This document shows, in pieces, positions 32,979 through 41,301 of a DNA stretch of 64,000 bases. A model generated the notes under the pieces. The model was not told the origin of the DNA, ran no database searches, and worked only from the letters and a program-made list of their open reading frames with translations. This DNA comes from Pseudocitrobacter sp913778145 (lineage in GTDB: Bacteria; Pseudomonadota; Gammaproteobacteria; Enterobacterales; Enterobacteriaceae). Made by a program: the position numbers and the translations under genes. The stretch spans positions 248,001-312,000 of the forward strand of contig JALNTX010000002.1 in NCBI GenBank assembly GCA_035726825.1. Direction: 5' to 3'. Numbering within the stretch: position 1 is the stretch's first letter; each line of letters starts with the position of its first letter.

Positions 32979-35900
32979 ATGAAAAGAATGTTAATCAACG
33001 CAACTCAGCAGGAAGAGTTGCGTGTCGCCCTTGTTGATGGGCAGCGTCTGTATGATCTGGATATCGAAAGCCCAGGCCATGAACAGAAAAAAGCGAACAT
33101 CTACAAAGGCAAAATTACCCGCATTGAACCGAGTCTTGAAGCAGCGTTTGTCGACTATGGCGCTGAACGTCACGGTTTCCTCCCCCTCAAAGAAATTGCC
33201 CGCGAATACTTCCCTGCAAACTACAGCGCTCATGGCCGTCCGAACATCAAAGACGTGCTGCGTGAAGGTCAGGAAGTTATTGTCCAGATCGATAAAGAAG
33301 AACGCGGCAACAAAGGCGCTGCGCTGACCACCTTTATCAGCCTGGCGGGCAGTTATCTGGTGCTGATGCCGAACAACCCGCGTGCGGGCGGTATCTCTCG
33401 CCGTATCGAAGGCGACGATCGCACTGAACTGAAAGAAGCGCTGGCAAGCCTTGAGCTGCCGGATGGCATGGGGCTTATCGTTCGCACCGCGGGCGTAGGC
33501 AAATCTGCCGAAGCGCTGCAGTGGGATTTAAGCTTCCGCCTGAAACACTGGGAAGCCATCAAAAAAGCCGCTGAAAGCCGCCCTGCGCCGTTCCTGATTC
33601 ACCAGGAAAGCAACGTCATTGTGCGTGCCTTCCGCGATTACCTGCGCCAGGACATCGGCGAAATCCTGATCGATAACCCGAAAGTGCTGGAGCTGGCTCG
33701 TCAGCATATCTCCGCGCTGGGCCGTCCGGATTTCAGCAGCAAAATTAAACTGTACACTGGCGAAATCCCGCTGTTCAGTCATTACCAGATTGAATCGCAG
33801 ATCGAATCCGCATTCCAGCGTGAAGTTCGTCTGCCGTCCGGTGGTTCTATCGTTATCGATAGCACCGAAGCGCTGACCGCTATCGACATCAACTCCGCGC
33901 GCGCAACTCGCGGCGGCGATATCGAAGAAACCGCGTTCAATACCAACCTTGAAGCCGCCGATGAAATTGCCCGCCAGCTGCGCCTGCGCGACCTGGGCGG
34001 TCTGATCGTTATCGACTTCATTGATATGACGCCGGTACGCCACCAACGCGCGGTAGAAAACCGCCTGCGCGAAGCGGTGCGTCAGGACCGTGCGCGTATC
34101 CAAATCAGCCATATCTCCCGCTTTGGTCTGCTGGAAATGTCGCGTCAGCGTCTCAGCCCGTCGCTGGGTGAATCCAGCCATCACGTCTGCCCGCGCTGCT
34201 CCGGTACCGGCACCGTGCGTGACAACGAATCCATGGCTCTCTCTATTCTGCGTTTGATTGAAGAAGAAGCGCTGAAAGAGAACACCAAAGAGGTTCACGC
34301 CATCGTCCCTGTGCCGATTGCGTCTTACCTGCTGAACGAAAAACGTGCTGCGGTAAGCGCCATTGAGACCCGTCAGGGTGGCGAAGTTCGTTGCATTATC
34401 GTGCCGAACGACCAGATGGAAACGCCGCACTACCATGTGCTGCGTGTGCGTAAAGGTGAAGAAACCTCTACCCTGAGCTATCTGCTGCCGAAGCTGCACG
34501 AAGAAGAGATGGCGCTGCCGTCTGAAGACGAACCCGCTGAGCGCAAACTGCCTGAGCAACCGGCTCTCGCCACCTTTGTGATGCCAGAAGTCCCCCCTGC
34601 GCCAACGGCTGAAAAAGCAGCAGCTCCGGCAACACCGGTAAAAGCGGCAACTTCTGCGGCTCCTGCCGCTCCGGGCCTGCTGTCTCGCTTCTTCAGCGCG
34701 CTCAAAAACCTGTTTGGCGGTAGCGAAGAGAAAGTTGTCGAGCCGCAGCCGGAGAAGAAAGAAGAGAAACCTGCTCGCCAGCAGGAACGCCGCAAACCGC
34801 GTCAAAACAACCGTCGCGATCGTAATGACCGCAACGACCGTGGCGACCGTAATGAGCGTCGTGACAATAGCCGTGGCGATAACGAAGGTCGTGAAAACCG
34901 CGAACCGCGTGAAAATCGCGAAGGTCGTGAAGGTCGTGAAGACAACCGTCGCAATCGTCGCGAGAAACCGCAGCAAAATGCGGAGACCCGCGACAACCGT
35001 CAGCAGAACGTTGTGGAAGATGGCGATAAAACTAAATCCCGTGACGAGCAGCAGCCGCGCCGTGAACGTAATCGTCGTCGCAACAACGACGAAAAACGTC
35101 AGGCACAGCAGGAAGCGAAGCCGCAGGTTCGTGAAGATATCGTTGCAGACGACAATGCGCAGGAAGAACGCGTTCAGACCATGCCGCGTCGTAAACAGCG
35201 TCAGCTGACGCAGAAAATCCGCATTGAAACGGCGGAAGAAACGGCAGCCCGCGAAACCTTCGAAGACGATATCCCGCAGGAAAACGCCGCACCGCGTACC
35301 GAACTGGCGAAAGTCGATCTGCCTGCTGTCGTTGAAAGCGCGCCGGTTCAGGCCGAGCACGATGACATCGGTGAAGCGCGTGATGCGTCGGGTATGCCTC
35401 GTCGCTCACGTCGCTCCCCGCGTCATCTGCGCGTGAGTGGTCAGCGTCGCCGTCGCTATCGTGACGAGCGTTATCCGACCCAGTCTCCAATGCCGTTGAC
35501 CGTCGCGTGCGCATCGCCGGAGCTGGCGTCTGGTAAAGTGTGGATCCGTTACCCGGTCACCCGTCCGCAGGATCAGGTGGTTGAAGAACAACGTGAACAG
35601 GAAACCGTTGAGCAGATTGTTGCGCCAGTCGCGGCCGCTGAACCGATGGTGACTGAAACGGTTGCTGAACCTGTCGTTGCCGAAGCCCCCGTTGCAACGG
35701 TAGAAACCGTTGAACCTGTTGCCGAACCGCAGGCTGTTGCTGCAATCGTTGAGCCAGTGGTTGAAACCAGCCATCCGGAAGTCATTGAAGCGCCGGTAAC
35801 TGAGCAGCCGCAAATCATCGCCGAAGAAGACGCTGTGGTTGCGCAGGAAGTGGTTGAAGAAGTACAGCCTGCCGCAGTTGAGCCGGAAGCACAGGTTGAA

Positions 35901-36197
35901 GAGGTGGTTGCTGAAACCGCTGCACCAGTTGAAGCGCCAGTAGTGGAAGAAACGCCGGTTGCCGTCGCCGAGCCAGAAGTGGTGGCTAAGCCTGTTGTCG
36001 AAACTGCACCTGCTGCGGCCCATCACGCCAGCGCACCGATGACTCGCGCACCGGCTCCGGCTTATGTGCCGGAAGCGCCGCGCCAAAGCGACTGGGTTCG
36101 CCCGGCGTTCGGCTTTGACGGTAAAGGCGCTGCGGGTGGCCATAGTGCAACCCATCAGGCCTCTTCAGGGCCGACACGCCCACAGCCTGTTGAGTAA
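32979..36197 (+). CDS. rne: RNase E, endoribonuclease and degradosome scaffold
   Basis: The 1072-residue protein (E. coli, 1061) has a catalytic half with S1 domain (about 35-125), DNase-I-like domain with Mg ligands Asp303 and Asp346, and the Zn-link Cys404/Cys407 (HHVCPRCSGTG). The C-terminal half is disordered: amphipathic membrane anchor (LLSRFFSALKNLFGG, about 565-585), Arg-rich RNA-binding region (about 600-690; DRNDRGDRNERRD and similar repeats), RhlB/enolase-binding region, a long Val/Glu/Pro/Ala tract (about 865-1015) and the PNPase-binding tail ending GPTRPQPVE. It starts decay of most mRNAs and processes rRNA and tRNA. A terminator follows. Confidence 0.98.
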   Translation: MKRMLINATQQEELRVALVDGQRLYDLDIESPGHEQKKANIYKGKITRIEPSLEAAFVDYGAERHGFLPLKEIAREYFPANYSAHGRPNIKDVLREGQEVIVQIDKEERGNKGAALTTFISLAGSYLVLMPNNPRAGGISRRIEGDDRTELKEALASLELPDGMGLIVRTAGVGKSAEALQWDLSFRLKHWEAIKKAAESRPAPFLIHQESNVIVRAFRDYLRQDIGEILIDNPKVLELARQHISALGRPDFSSKIKLYTGEIPLFSHYQIESQIESAFQREVRLPSGGSIVIDSTEALTAIDINSARATRGGDIEETAFNTNLEAADEIARQLRLRDLGGLIVIDFIDMTPVRHQRAVENRLREAVRQDRARIQISHISRFGLLEMSRQRLSPSLGESSHHVCPRCSGTGTVRDNESMALSILRLIEEEALKENTKEVHAIVPVPIASYLLNEKRAAVSAIETRQGGEVRCIIVPNDQMETPHYHVLRVRKGEETSTLSYLLPKLHEEEMALPSEDEPAERKLPEQPALATFVMPEVPPAPTAEKAAAPATPVKAATSAAPAAPGLLSRFFSALKNLFGGSEEKVVEPQPEKKEEKPARQQERRKPRQNNRRDRNDRNDRGDRNERRDNSRGDNEGRENREPRENREGREGREDNRRNRREKPQQNAETRDNRQQNVVEDGDKTKSRDEQQPRRERNRRRNNDEKRQAQQEAKPQVREDIVADDNAQEERVQTMPRRKQRQLTQKIRIETAEETAARETFEDDIPQENAAPRTELAKVDLPAVVESAPVQAEHDDIGEARDASGMPRRSRRSPRHLRVSGQRRRRYRDERYPTQSPMPLTVACASPELASGKVWIRYPVTRPQDQVVEEQREQETVEQIVAPVAAAEPMVTETVAEPVVAEAPVATVETVEPVAEPQAVAAIVEPVVETSHPEVIEAPVTEQPQIIAEEDAVVAQEVVEEVQPAAVEPEAQVEEVVAETAAPVEAPVVEETPVAVAEPEVVAKPVVETAPAAAHHASAPMTRAPAPAYVPEAPRQSDWVRPAFGFDGKGAAGGHSATHQASSGPTRPQPVE

Positions 36198-36215
36198 CTG
36201 ACACGCTAAAAACCA

Positions 36216-36241
36216 AACCGGCCTCCGTGGCCGGTTTTTTT
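36216..36241 (+). terminator. intrinsic terminator after rne
   Basis: AACCGGCC and GGCCGGTT form an 8-bp stem with a 5-base loop, followed by TTTTT, 18 bases after the rne stop. It abuts the 3' end of the convergent LysR gene (36240) and probably serves both, as an A-run lies on the other side. Confidence 0.92.
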
Positions 36242-37169
36242 ATGCTTTTCCCGGCAGTTGCATCCCGGCAATTTTCGGCATCACGTCGCGCATCAAATCA
36301 AGAAATTTACGCAAGCGCGTCGGGTAGTAACGGGCCCACGGATAGACCAGATGAACAGGTAGCGCTGCCGCCTGCCACTCAGGTAACAGTTCAACCAGCC
36401 GACCCTGCGCCAGGTCTTCCTCTACCGTCCAGCTTGATACGATGGCGATTCCCAGCCCCGCCAGCGCAGCATTTTTTGCGACGTAGAGGCTGTCGGTACT
36501 CAGGCGCGGCACCAGTGAAAACGTCACACTCTCCTCATTACGGCGCAGCGTGACATCGTGCTGATAGAAGGTACTGATCGCAATCCACGGCAACGCCGAC
36601 ATCATCTGCGGATGAGTAATTTCAGGAAACTTTGCTAGAAGTTCAGGAGAAGCCACCGTACAGCGCGGCACCTCGGCCAGCAGTACGGAGACGGTGGCCG
36701 GGTCAACTTCCGCCCCAACGCGGATCGCGCAATCAATATTGTCACTCATAAAGTCGACGTTTTTATCGTTGAGCATCCACTCGACCGACAACTGCGGATG
36801 ATCGGCCAGAAAACCAATCAGCGGCATCAATAGCTGTTCCTGGCCGAACGCATGCGGCGCACGTACCCGCAGCGTACCGACAGGCTGATCGTCCGTGAGT
36901 TGTAACTCGTCTTCCAGCGCCAGCCAGGCATCAACGACCTGACGCGCATGCTGGTAACAGCGCTCGCCATCGTCAGTCAGTTTCATCGCATGTGTGGAAC
37001 GCAAAATTAATTTCGCCCCCAGCAGTGATTCCAGCGATTGTAAACGACGGCTGATGGTGGCCTGCGTGGTCTCAAGCTGTCGGGCCGCTGCCGATAACGA
37101 ACCGGATTCAACAATGCGAATAAATGTCCGCATCAACTCAACCCTATCTATACGCTCCTGCTTCTTCAT
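36240..37169 (-). CDS. LysR-family transcriptional regulator
   Basis: The 309-residue LysR protein has an N-terminal winged helix-turn-helix (about 8-67; SLSAAARQLETTQATISRRLQSLE) and a C-terminal substrate-binding domain (about 95-300) of the CrgA-like subgroup that includes many regulators of adjacent transporters or oxidoreductases. It is divergent from the MFS gene across 109 bases, the classic arrangement for a LysR regulator and its target. Neither gene is at this site in E. coli K-12. The effector is unknown. Confidence 0.9.
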   Translation of the reverse strand: MKKQERIDRVELMRTFIRIVESGSLSAAARQLETTQATISRRLQSLESLLGAKLILRSTHAMKLTDDGERCYQHARQVVDAWLALEDELQLTDDQPVGTLRVRAPHAFGQEQLLMPLIGFLADHPQLSVEWMLNDKNVDFMSDNIDCAIRVGAEVDPATVSVLLAEVPRCTVASPELLAKFPEITHPQMMSALPWIAISTFYQHDVTLRRNEESVTFSLVPRLSTDSLYVAKNAALAGLGIAIVSSWTVEEDLAQGRLVELLPEWQAAALPVHLVYPWARYYPTRLRKFLDLMRDVMPKIAGMQLPGKA

Positions 37170-37278
37170 TAACCACTTACCTATACGTCAAACGTATAAC
37201 TGTTTTACCATCGCGCGGGCTACCACACCAGCGCGTTTCAGGGAAAAATAGCGCCATACCGAATCTGAGGAACACCTG

Positions 37279-38475
37279 ATGAAAACACATGTCAATGCGG
37301 GCTGGCTTATCTTTATCCTTGCGCTTGGCGCAGGGTTTAGCGTTGCCGCCATCTACTATGCTCAACCGCTGCTGCCGCTGATGGGCGATACCTTGCATCT
37401 GAGCGTAGAAGGCATGGGGCTTATCCCTACCCTGACCCAGGCGGGCTATGCGTTGGGGATTTTATTCCTGCTACCGCTCGGCGACCGTTACGATCGCCGT
37501 ACGCTAATCCTGTTAAAAAGCGTAATGCTCGCCGTCCTTTTGCTGCTGTGCAGCATGACGCAGCATTTCCATCCGCTGCTGGTTGTCAGCCTGCTGATCG
37601 GCATGGCGGCGACGATGGCACAGGATATCGTGCCTGCCGCCGCCATCCTCGCCCCTGCCGGGAAACAGGGAAAAATGGTCGGTACCGTGATGACGGGGTT
37701 ATTACTGGGTATTTTGCTGTCGCGGACCGTAAGCGGCGTGATTGGCGAACTCTTTGGCTGGCGGGTGGTATATCAGGCCGCAGCAATAAGTATCGCGCTG
37801 ATTGGCGTGCTGATGTGGCGCGTGCTGCCACGCTTTGCCGCGCACTCCAGTCTGAGCTATCCGGCATTAATGGTTTCACTGGTGCATTTGTGGCAACGTT
37901 ATCCCACCTTACGCCGGGCCGCGCTGGCGCAGGGGCTGCTTTCAATTGCGTTTAGCGCGTTCTGGTCAACGCTTGCGGTCATGCTGCTTGAGCATCATCA
38001 TATGGGCAGCGCTGTTGCGGGTGGTTTCGGGATTGCCGGTGCAGCGGGTGCTCTCGCCGCCCCGCTGGCCGGAGGGCTGGCGGATAAAGTTGGCGCCGAG
38101 AAAGTCACACAGCTGGGTGCGGCACTGGTCACGGTTTCCTTTGCGCTGATGTTTATTCTTCCGGTTCTACCCCCGATGGCCCAACTGGCGTTAATCGCCC
38201 TCTCCGCCATTGGCTTCGACCTGGGCCTGCAATCAAGCCTGGTTGCGCATCAGAACCTGGTTTATAGCCTTGAGCCTCAGGCGCGCGGTCGTCTGAATGC
38301 GCTGCTGTTTACGGTGGTATTTATTGGTATGGCGTTGGGTTCTGTGCTTGGTAGTCAACTGTATGCGCTTGCAGGCTGGGAAGGCGTTGTCGGATTGGCG
38401 ACAGTTGCCGGGGGCTGCGCGTGGGTGGTTCGTTGGGTGGAAACCAGACGGTTATCTCGTGCAATGGCTTATTAA
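37279..38475 (+). CDS. MFS transporter, probable efflux pump
   Basis: The 398-residue major facilitator protein has about twelve membrane helices. The family motif A is seen as LPLGDRYDRRTLILLKS (about residues 68-85). The first helix carries YYAQPLLPLMGD, common in the 12-helix exporters annotated as arabinose- or drug-efflux-like (E. coli YgaY type). Substrate cannot be inferred. An AGGAACACCTG ribosome site precedes the ATG. It is probably controlled by the divergent LysR regulator and is followed by a hairpin at 38483. Confidence 0.88.
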   Translation: MKTHVNAGWLIFILALGAGFSVAAIYYAQPLLPLMGDTLHLSVEGMGLIPTLTQAGYALGILFLLPLGDRYDRRTLILLKSVMLAVLLLLCSMTQHFHPLLVVSLLIGMAATMAQDIVPAAAILAPAGKQGKMVGTVMTGLLLGILLSRTVSGVIGELFGWRVVYQAAAISIALIGVLMWRVLPRFAAHSSLSYPALMVSLVHLWQRYPTLRRAALAQGLLSIAFSAFWSTLAVMLLEHHHMGSAVAGGFGIAGAAGALAAPLAGGLADKVGAEKVTQLGAALVTVSFALMFILPVLPPMAQLALIALSAIGFDLGLQSSLVAHQNLVYSLEPQARGRLNALLFTVVFIGMALGSVLGSQLYALAGWEGVVGLATVAGGCAWVVRWVETRRLSRAMAY

Positions 38476-38482
38476 CTAACCT

Positions 38483-38518
38483 CTCTTCTCCTGCTTATCG
38501 TTTCTGGCAGGAGAAGAG
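38483..38518. terminator. 12-bp hairpin between MFS gene and the GtrII-like gene
   Basis: CTCTTCTCCTGC and GCAGGAGAAGAG are perfectly complementary around a 12-base loop, 7 bases after the MFS stop. It sits between two convergent genes. No U-run follows on the plus strand, so termination may be inefficient or Rho-assisted. Confidence 0.6.
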
Positions 38519-38542
38519 AACTTCCGTCTGCACTTGCGCAAA

Positions 38543-40069
38543 TTATTCAGGGCATGGCGCTTTTGTCATGTCGATAACCCGCACATCTTCCTTTCCATAC
38601 AAGATAAATTCCTGCGTGATCGTTTTCAATGGCCAGTGGCATATTTCATTAAAAGTCCATTCTTTTTGCAGAGATAAATGTTGCACTTGTACCTCTGCGT
38701 TGTACAGTTGCGCCTGTCTTTCTGCCCATACCATATCATTCATAATATAGGTTTTATTTAGGATATATCGGGTAAATGGATAATTTTGAATTGTATTTTT
38801 AACTGACCTCAGCCAAGGCCAGGAAAAATAATCACCACTGTCATTAAAATAAATTTTACGAGGCAAATAATCGTTATCAACTGAAACAAGAACCTTCTCA
38901 TAAAGTCGATCTTCATAATTGTTCTGTGAGCGAATCGCATTAGTTATCGCCGAATTAAGCGCACTAAACAAAATATACAGAAGGACGAACCCACTCAAAA
39001 TAGATTTAAAGAAACCAGATGCCAACCAACAAATCGGTAGCAGACAAAAAATTAGAGAAAATTGTGCACCTATTAGTGTTCTTGCCATTAAGATAGGCAT
39101 ATATAGTAAACTAAAAGGCAGAATCGCCGAAATAATAAGCAGCGGGGAGATAGTTAAATAGACAACACCGTCTTTCCAAAAAACACGTCCTTTTCTTTTC
39201 GCATTAGATACTATCCCGATCAGGGATAGTAAAACAAGAAAAATAAACACGATACCGGCCACCCCCTGATAAGGAGAGAAGAAGATGTTTATTAATCTTA
39301 CGAAGTTAATTTTAAAAACCACCCAACCATACAGGCTTAGCGGAATAAACCTTCCATGTAAAATAGTATAAGGCCGCGCAGGCAACATCATTAATAATAG
39401 TTTATAGCAAAAAAAGGCAGCGAAAATAGCAATTATGGCCTTTAACCAATATTTTTGTTCAGTCGAGTTTATTTTTCCGCTATCAAAATAATCACGCATT
39501 AAAATTGTAGCGATGAGTATAACGGGGACAGCAAGAAAGGATTGATAAAAACATAGCATTACAAGATAACAAACAAAATAATGTATGTAGTATCGCCTGT
39601 GATTGACGACAAATGGCAGCACCGAAAAAAACAATGCTAACCCAATGGTAGCAGAGTCGAACCTATACTGCATGCAAGAAATATAGTAAGGAGAGAAGAC
39701 AACAATAAGCGAAACTAATAATGCAGTCCAGGTTTCTTTTTTCAGAATAGCAACATAAACAACCCAACCGGCAAAAGCCAGACACAATATACTAATAATT
39801 TTGGTTAATGGATGAACATCGAGAGCAATGACATCCATTGGCCGACCAAACCATCCAGAGAGTAACCTTATTACCACCTCCGCTGCGGGACGACCGGTAT
39901 CAGCATACTCCCCAAAGCCTTTCATGTCATAATAGCCATAACCGATGGCATTACGCCCAATGTCGTCATAAAAATAATACGTTTGTGTCAATGCGCCGAA
40001 GTTATATATGATTGAACAGCTTAAAATCAGGAAAAACACATGCAACTTATTCTTTAAGAACCCTTCCAT
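38543..40069 (-). CDS. GtrII-like polytopic membrane glycosyltransferase
   Basis: The 508-residue, very hydrophobic protein has ten or more membrane segments. The first periplasmic loop (TQTYYFYDDIGRNAIGYGYY ending GRPAAEV) has the acidic pair and the GRP motif typical of the GtrII-type 'Glucos_trans_II' family, enzymes that add glucose from undecaprenyl-phosphate-glucose to O-antigen in the periplasm. A soluble C-terminal region (about 390-508) follows. The gene is clearly richer in A+T than its neighbours, suggesting horizontal gain. No gtrA/gtrB partners are adjacent. Lipopolysaccharide is the known type of target; a flagellar target is only suggested by position next to flgL. Confidence 0.75.
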   Translation of the reverse strand: MEGFLKNKLHVFFLILSCSIIYNFGALTQTYYFYDDIGRNAIGYGYYDMKGFGEYADTGRPAAEVVIRLLSGWFGRPMDVIALDVHPLTKIISILCLAFAGWVVYVAILKKETWTALLVSLIVVFSPYYISCMQYRFDSATIGLALFFSVLPFVVNHRRYYIHYFVCYLVMLCFYQSFLAVPVILIATILMRDYFDSGKINSTEQKYWLKAIIAIFAAFFCYKLLLMMLPARPYTILHGRFIPLSLYGWVVFKINFVRLINIFFSPYQGVAGIVFIFLVLLSLIGIVSNAKRKGRVFWKDGVVYLTISPLLIISAILPFSLLYMPILMARTLIGAQFSLIFCLLPICWLASGFFKSILSGFVLLYILFSALNSAITNAIRSQNNYEDRLYEKVLVSVDNDYLPRKIYFNDSGDYFSWPWLRSVKNTIQNYPFTRYILNKTYIMNDMVWAERQAQLYNAEVQVQHLSLQKEWTFNEICHWPLKTITQEFILYGKEDVRVIDMTKAPCPE

Positions 40070-40350
40070 TACCTTCTCCCTGGTAATATATGTTCAAGCT
40101 ATATTTTCAGCCAACCCATACTATAAAGTCATAGATTAGCAACATTAAGCACAAAGAATATTAGAGGCTATGAAGTTAAGCAAGTTAAAGAAAAAGGAAA
40201 TAGATACTTAGCATTCTTTACATCGCAGTAATGCAAGAGATATATAGAGCCAGCATCAAAGTCTCGCAAAATATCAATAGATAAGATAAACAGTGGGGCA
40301 GAACAACCTACTGACCGGATAGCGAATCTCTCACGATCCGGCCCATAATC
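40070..40350. other. AT-rich gap between flgL and the GtrII-like gene
   Basis: These 281 bases hold no credible gene. The minus-strand promoter of the GtrII-like gene should be here; its ribosome site GGGAGAAGG is at 40073-40081. A weak inverted repeat CCGGAT...ATCCGG (40315-40341) near the flgL stop may act as the flgKL terminator. I found no sigma-28 promoter in it, so the GtrII-like gene is not obviously in the flagellar regulon. Confidence 0.5.
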
Positions 40351-41286
40351 TTATTTATTCAACTGAAACAGCGACATCCCCTGCATATCGCTAAACGCTT
40401 TATACGATGCCTGTAGCGCGGTTTGTTGCATCACGTAGTTAGAGATAGTTTCATTCCAGTCCACATCCACCAGGTTACTCATCTGCTGCGTCTGGCTTAA
40501 CGCTCGGTCATCGCCCAGCGCGTCGAGTTTATCTAACTCATTCAGCTGCGTGCCCAGTTCAGCACGTACGCTCAGTACATTGTTCAGCGAGTTGCTTAAC
40601 CCACGGTTGGTTTTGTCGATAGCGGCACTGGCGAGCGCCTGCGCATCTTCGTCGTCGCTCACCGGCTTATTTAGCGCGGCGATGGCGCTATCAAGCATCG
40701 CAAACAGATTCTTGTCCGTATCGGGTTTCGCATTACTGGTCAGACTGTCGAAAATCTTGTCGCCCGTATGACCAATCACCATTGAGCGCGACGCATCGAC
40801 CTGCTGTGCGACATTCTCTGTGCCGCCGACATATGTGCCATCGTCGGTAAACGGTGCGGTATCGGTCTTGTAACCAGCAAAAATATAGCGACCGTTGCCG
40901 TCCTGGCTGTTCGCCAGATTGAGAAGCTGATCGCGGATCCCTTGCAGGTCGGTTGCCAGTGAGGCCCGGTCGTCATCGCTTAATGTGCCGTTCCCCGCAT
41001 AAACGATTTTCTCCTGCGCCGATTGAATCGCCGTGGTCACCTGCGCCAGCGTATTTTCTTCCATCGACACGCGCTGAGTGGCAAACGTGCGCGCGGTGGC
41101 AAACTGGCTGTTTTGCGCCTGCGCCTGGGACAGCACCACGGCCTGCGATGCCGCCACCGGGTCATCGGAGGCGCGGTTCACGCGCTTGCCGGTCGACATC
41201 TGTTCACCATACTTCAGCCATTCTGACTGGGAATTCGTTATCCCGCGCATATTCTGCTGATACATCATCAGGGTACTGACACGCAT
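40351..41286 (-). CDS. flgL: FlgL, hook-filament junction protein 2 (HAP3)
   Basis: The 311-residue flagellin-like protein has paired terminal helices: N-terminus MRVSTLMMYQQNMRGI and C-terminus ending MQGMSLFQLNK. It forms the second junction ring between hook and filament and leaves the cell through the flagellar type III exporter. It is slightly shorter than E. coli FlgL (317), the difference lying in the variable middle. It is 15 bases after flgK and shares its sigma-28 promoter and class 2 read-through. Confidence 0.97.
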   Translation of the reverse strand: MRVSTLMMYQQNMRGITNSQSEWLKYGEQMSTGKRVNRASDDPVAASQAVVLSQAQAQNSQFATARTFATQRVSMEENTLAQVTTAIQSAQEKIVYAGNGTLSDDDRASLATDLQGIRDQLLNLANSQDGNGRYIFAGYKTDTAPFTDDGTYVGGTENVAQQVDASRSMVIGHTGDKIFDSLTSNAKPDTDKNLFAMLDSAIAALNKPVSDDEDAQALASAAIDKTNRGLSNSLNNVLSVRAELGTQLNELDKLDALGDDRALSQTQQMSNLVDVDWNETISNYVMQQTALQASYKAFSDMQGMSLFQLNK

Positions 41287-41301
41287 GCGTTATTCCTCTC
41301 C

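Noticed and set aside
33528..35360. 610-codon open frame antisense to rne
   Set aside because: It is the complement of the rne catalytic and Arg-rich region, with a Phe/Arg/Thr-rich translation that shows no domain. It arises from codon bias of rne.
40315..40341. strong terminator after flgL
   Set aside because: Only a 6-bp stem with a 15-base loop and no U-run; kept only as a weak possibility within the gap entry.
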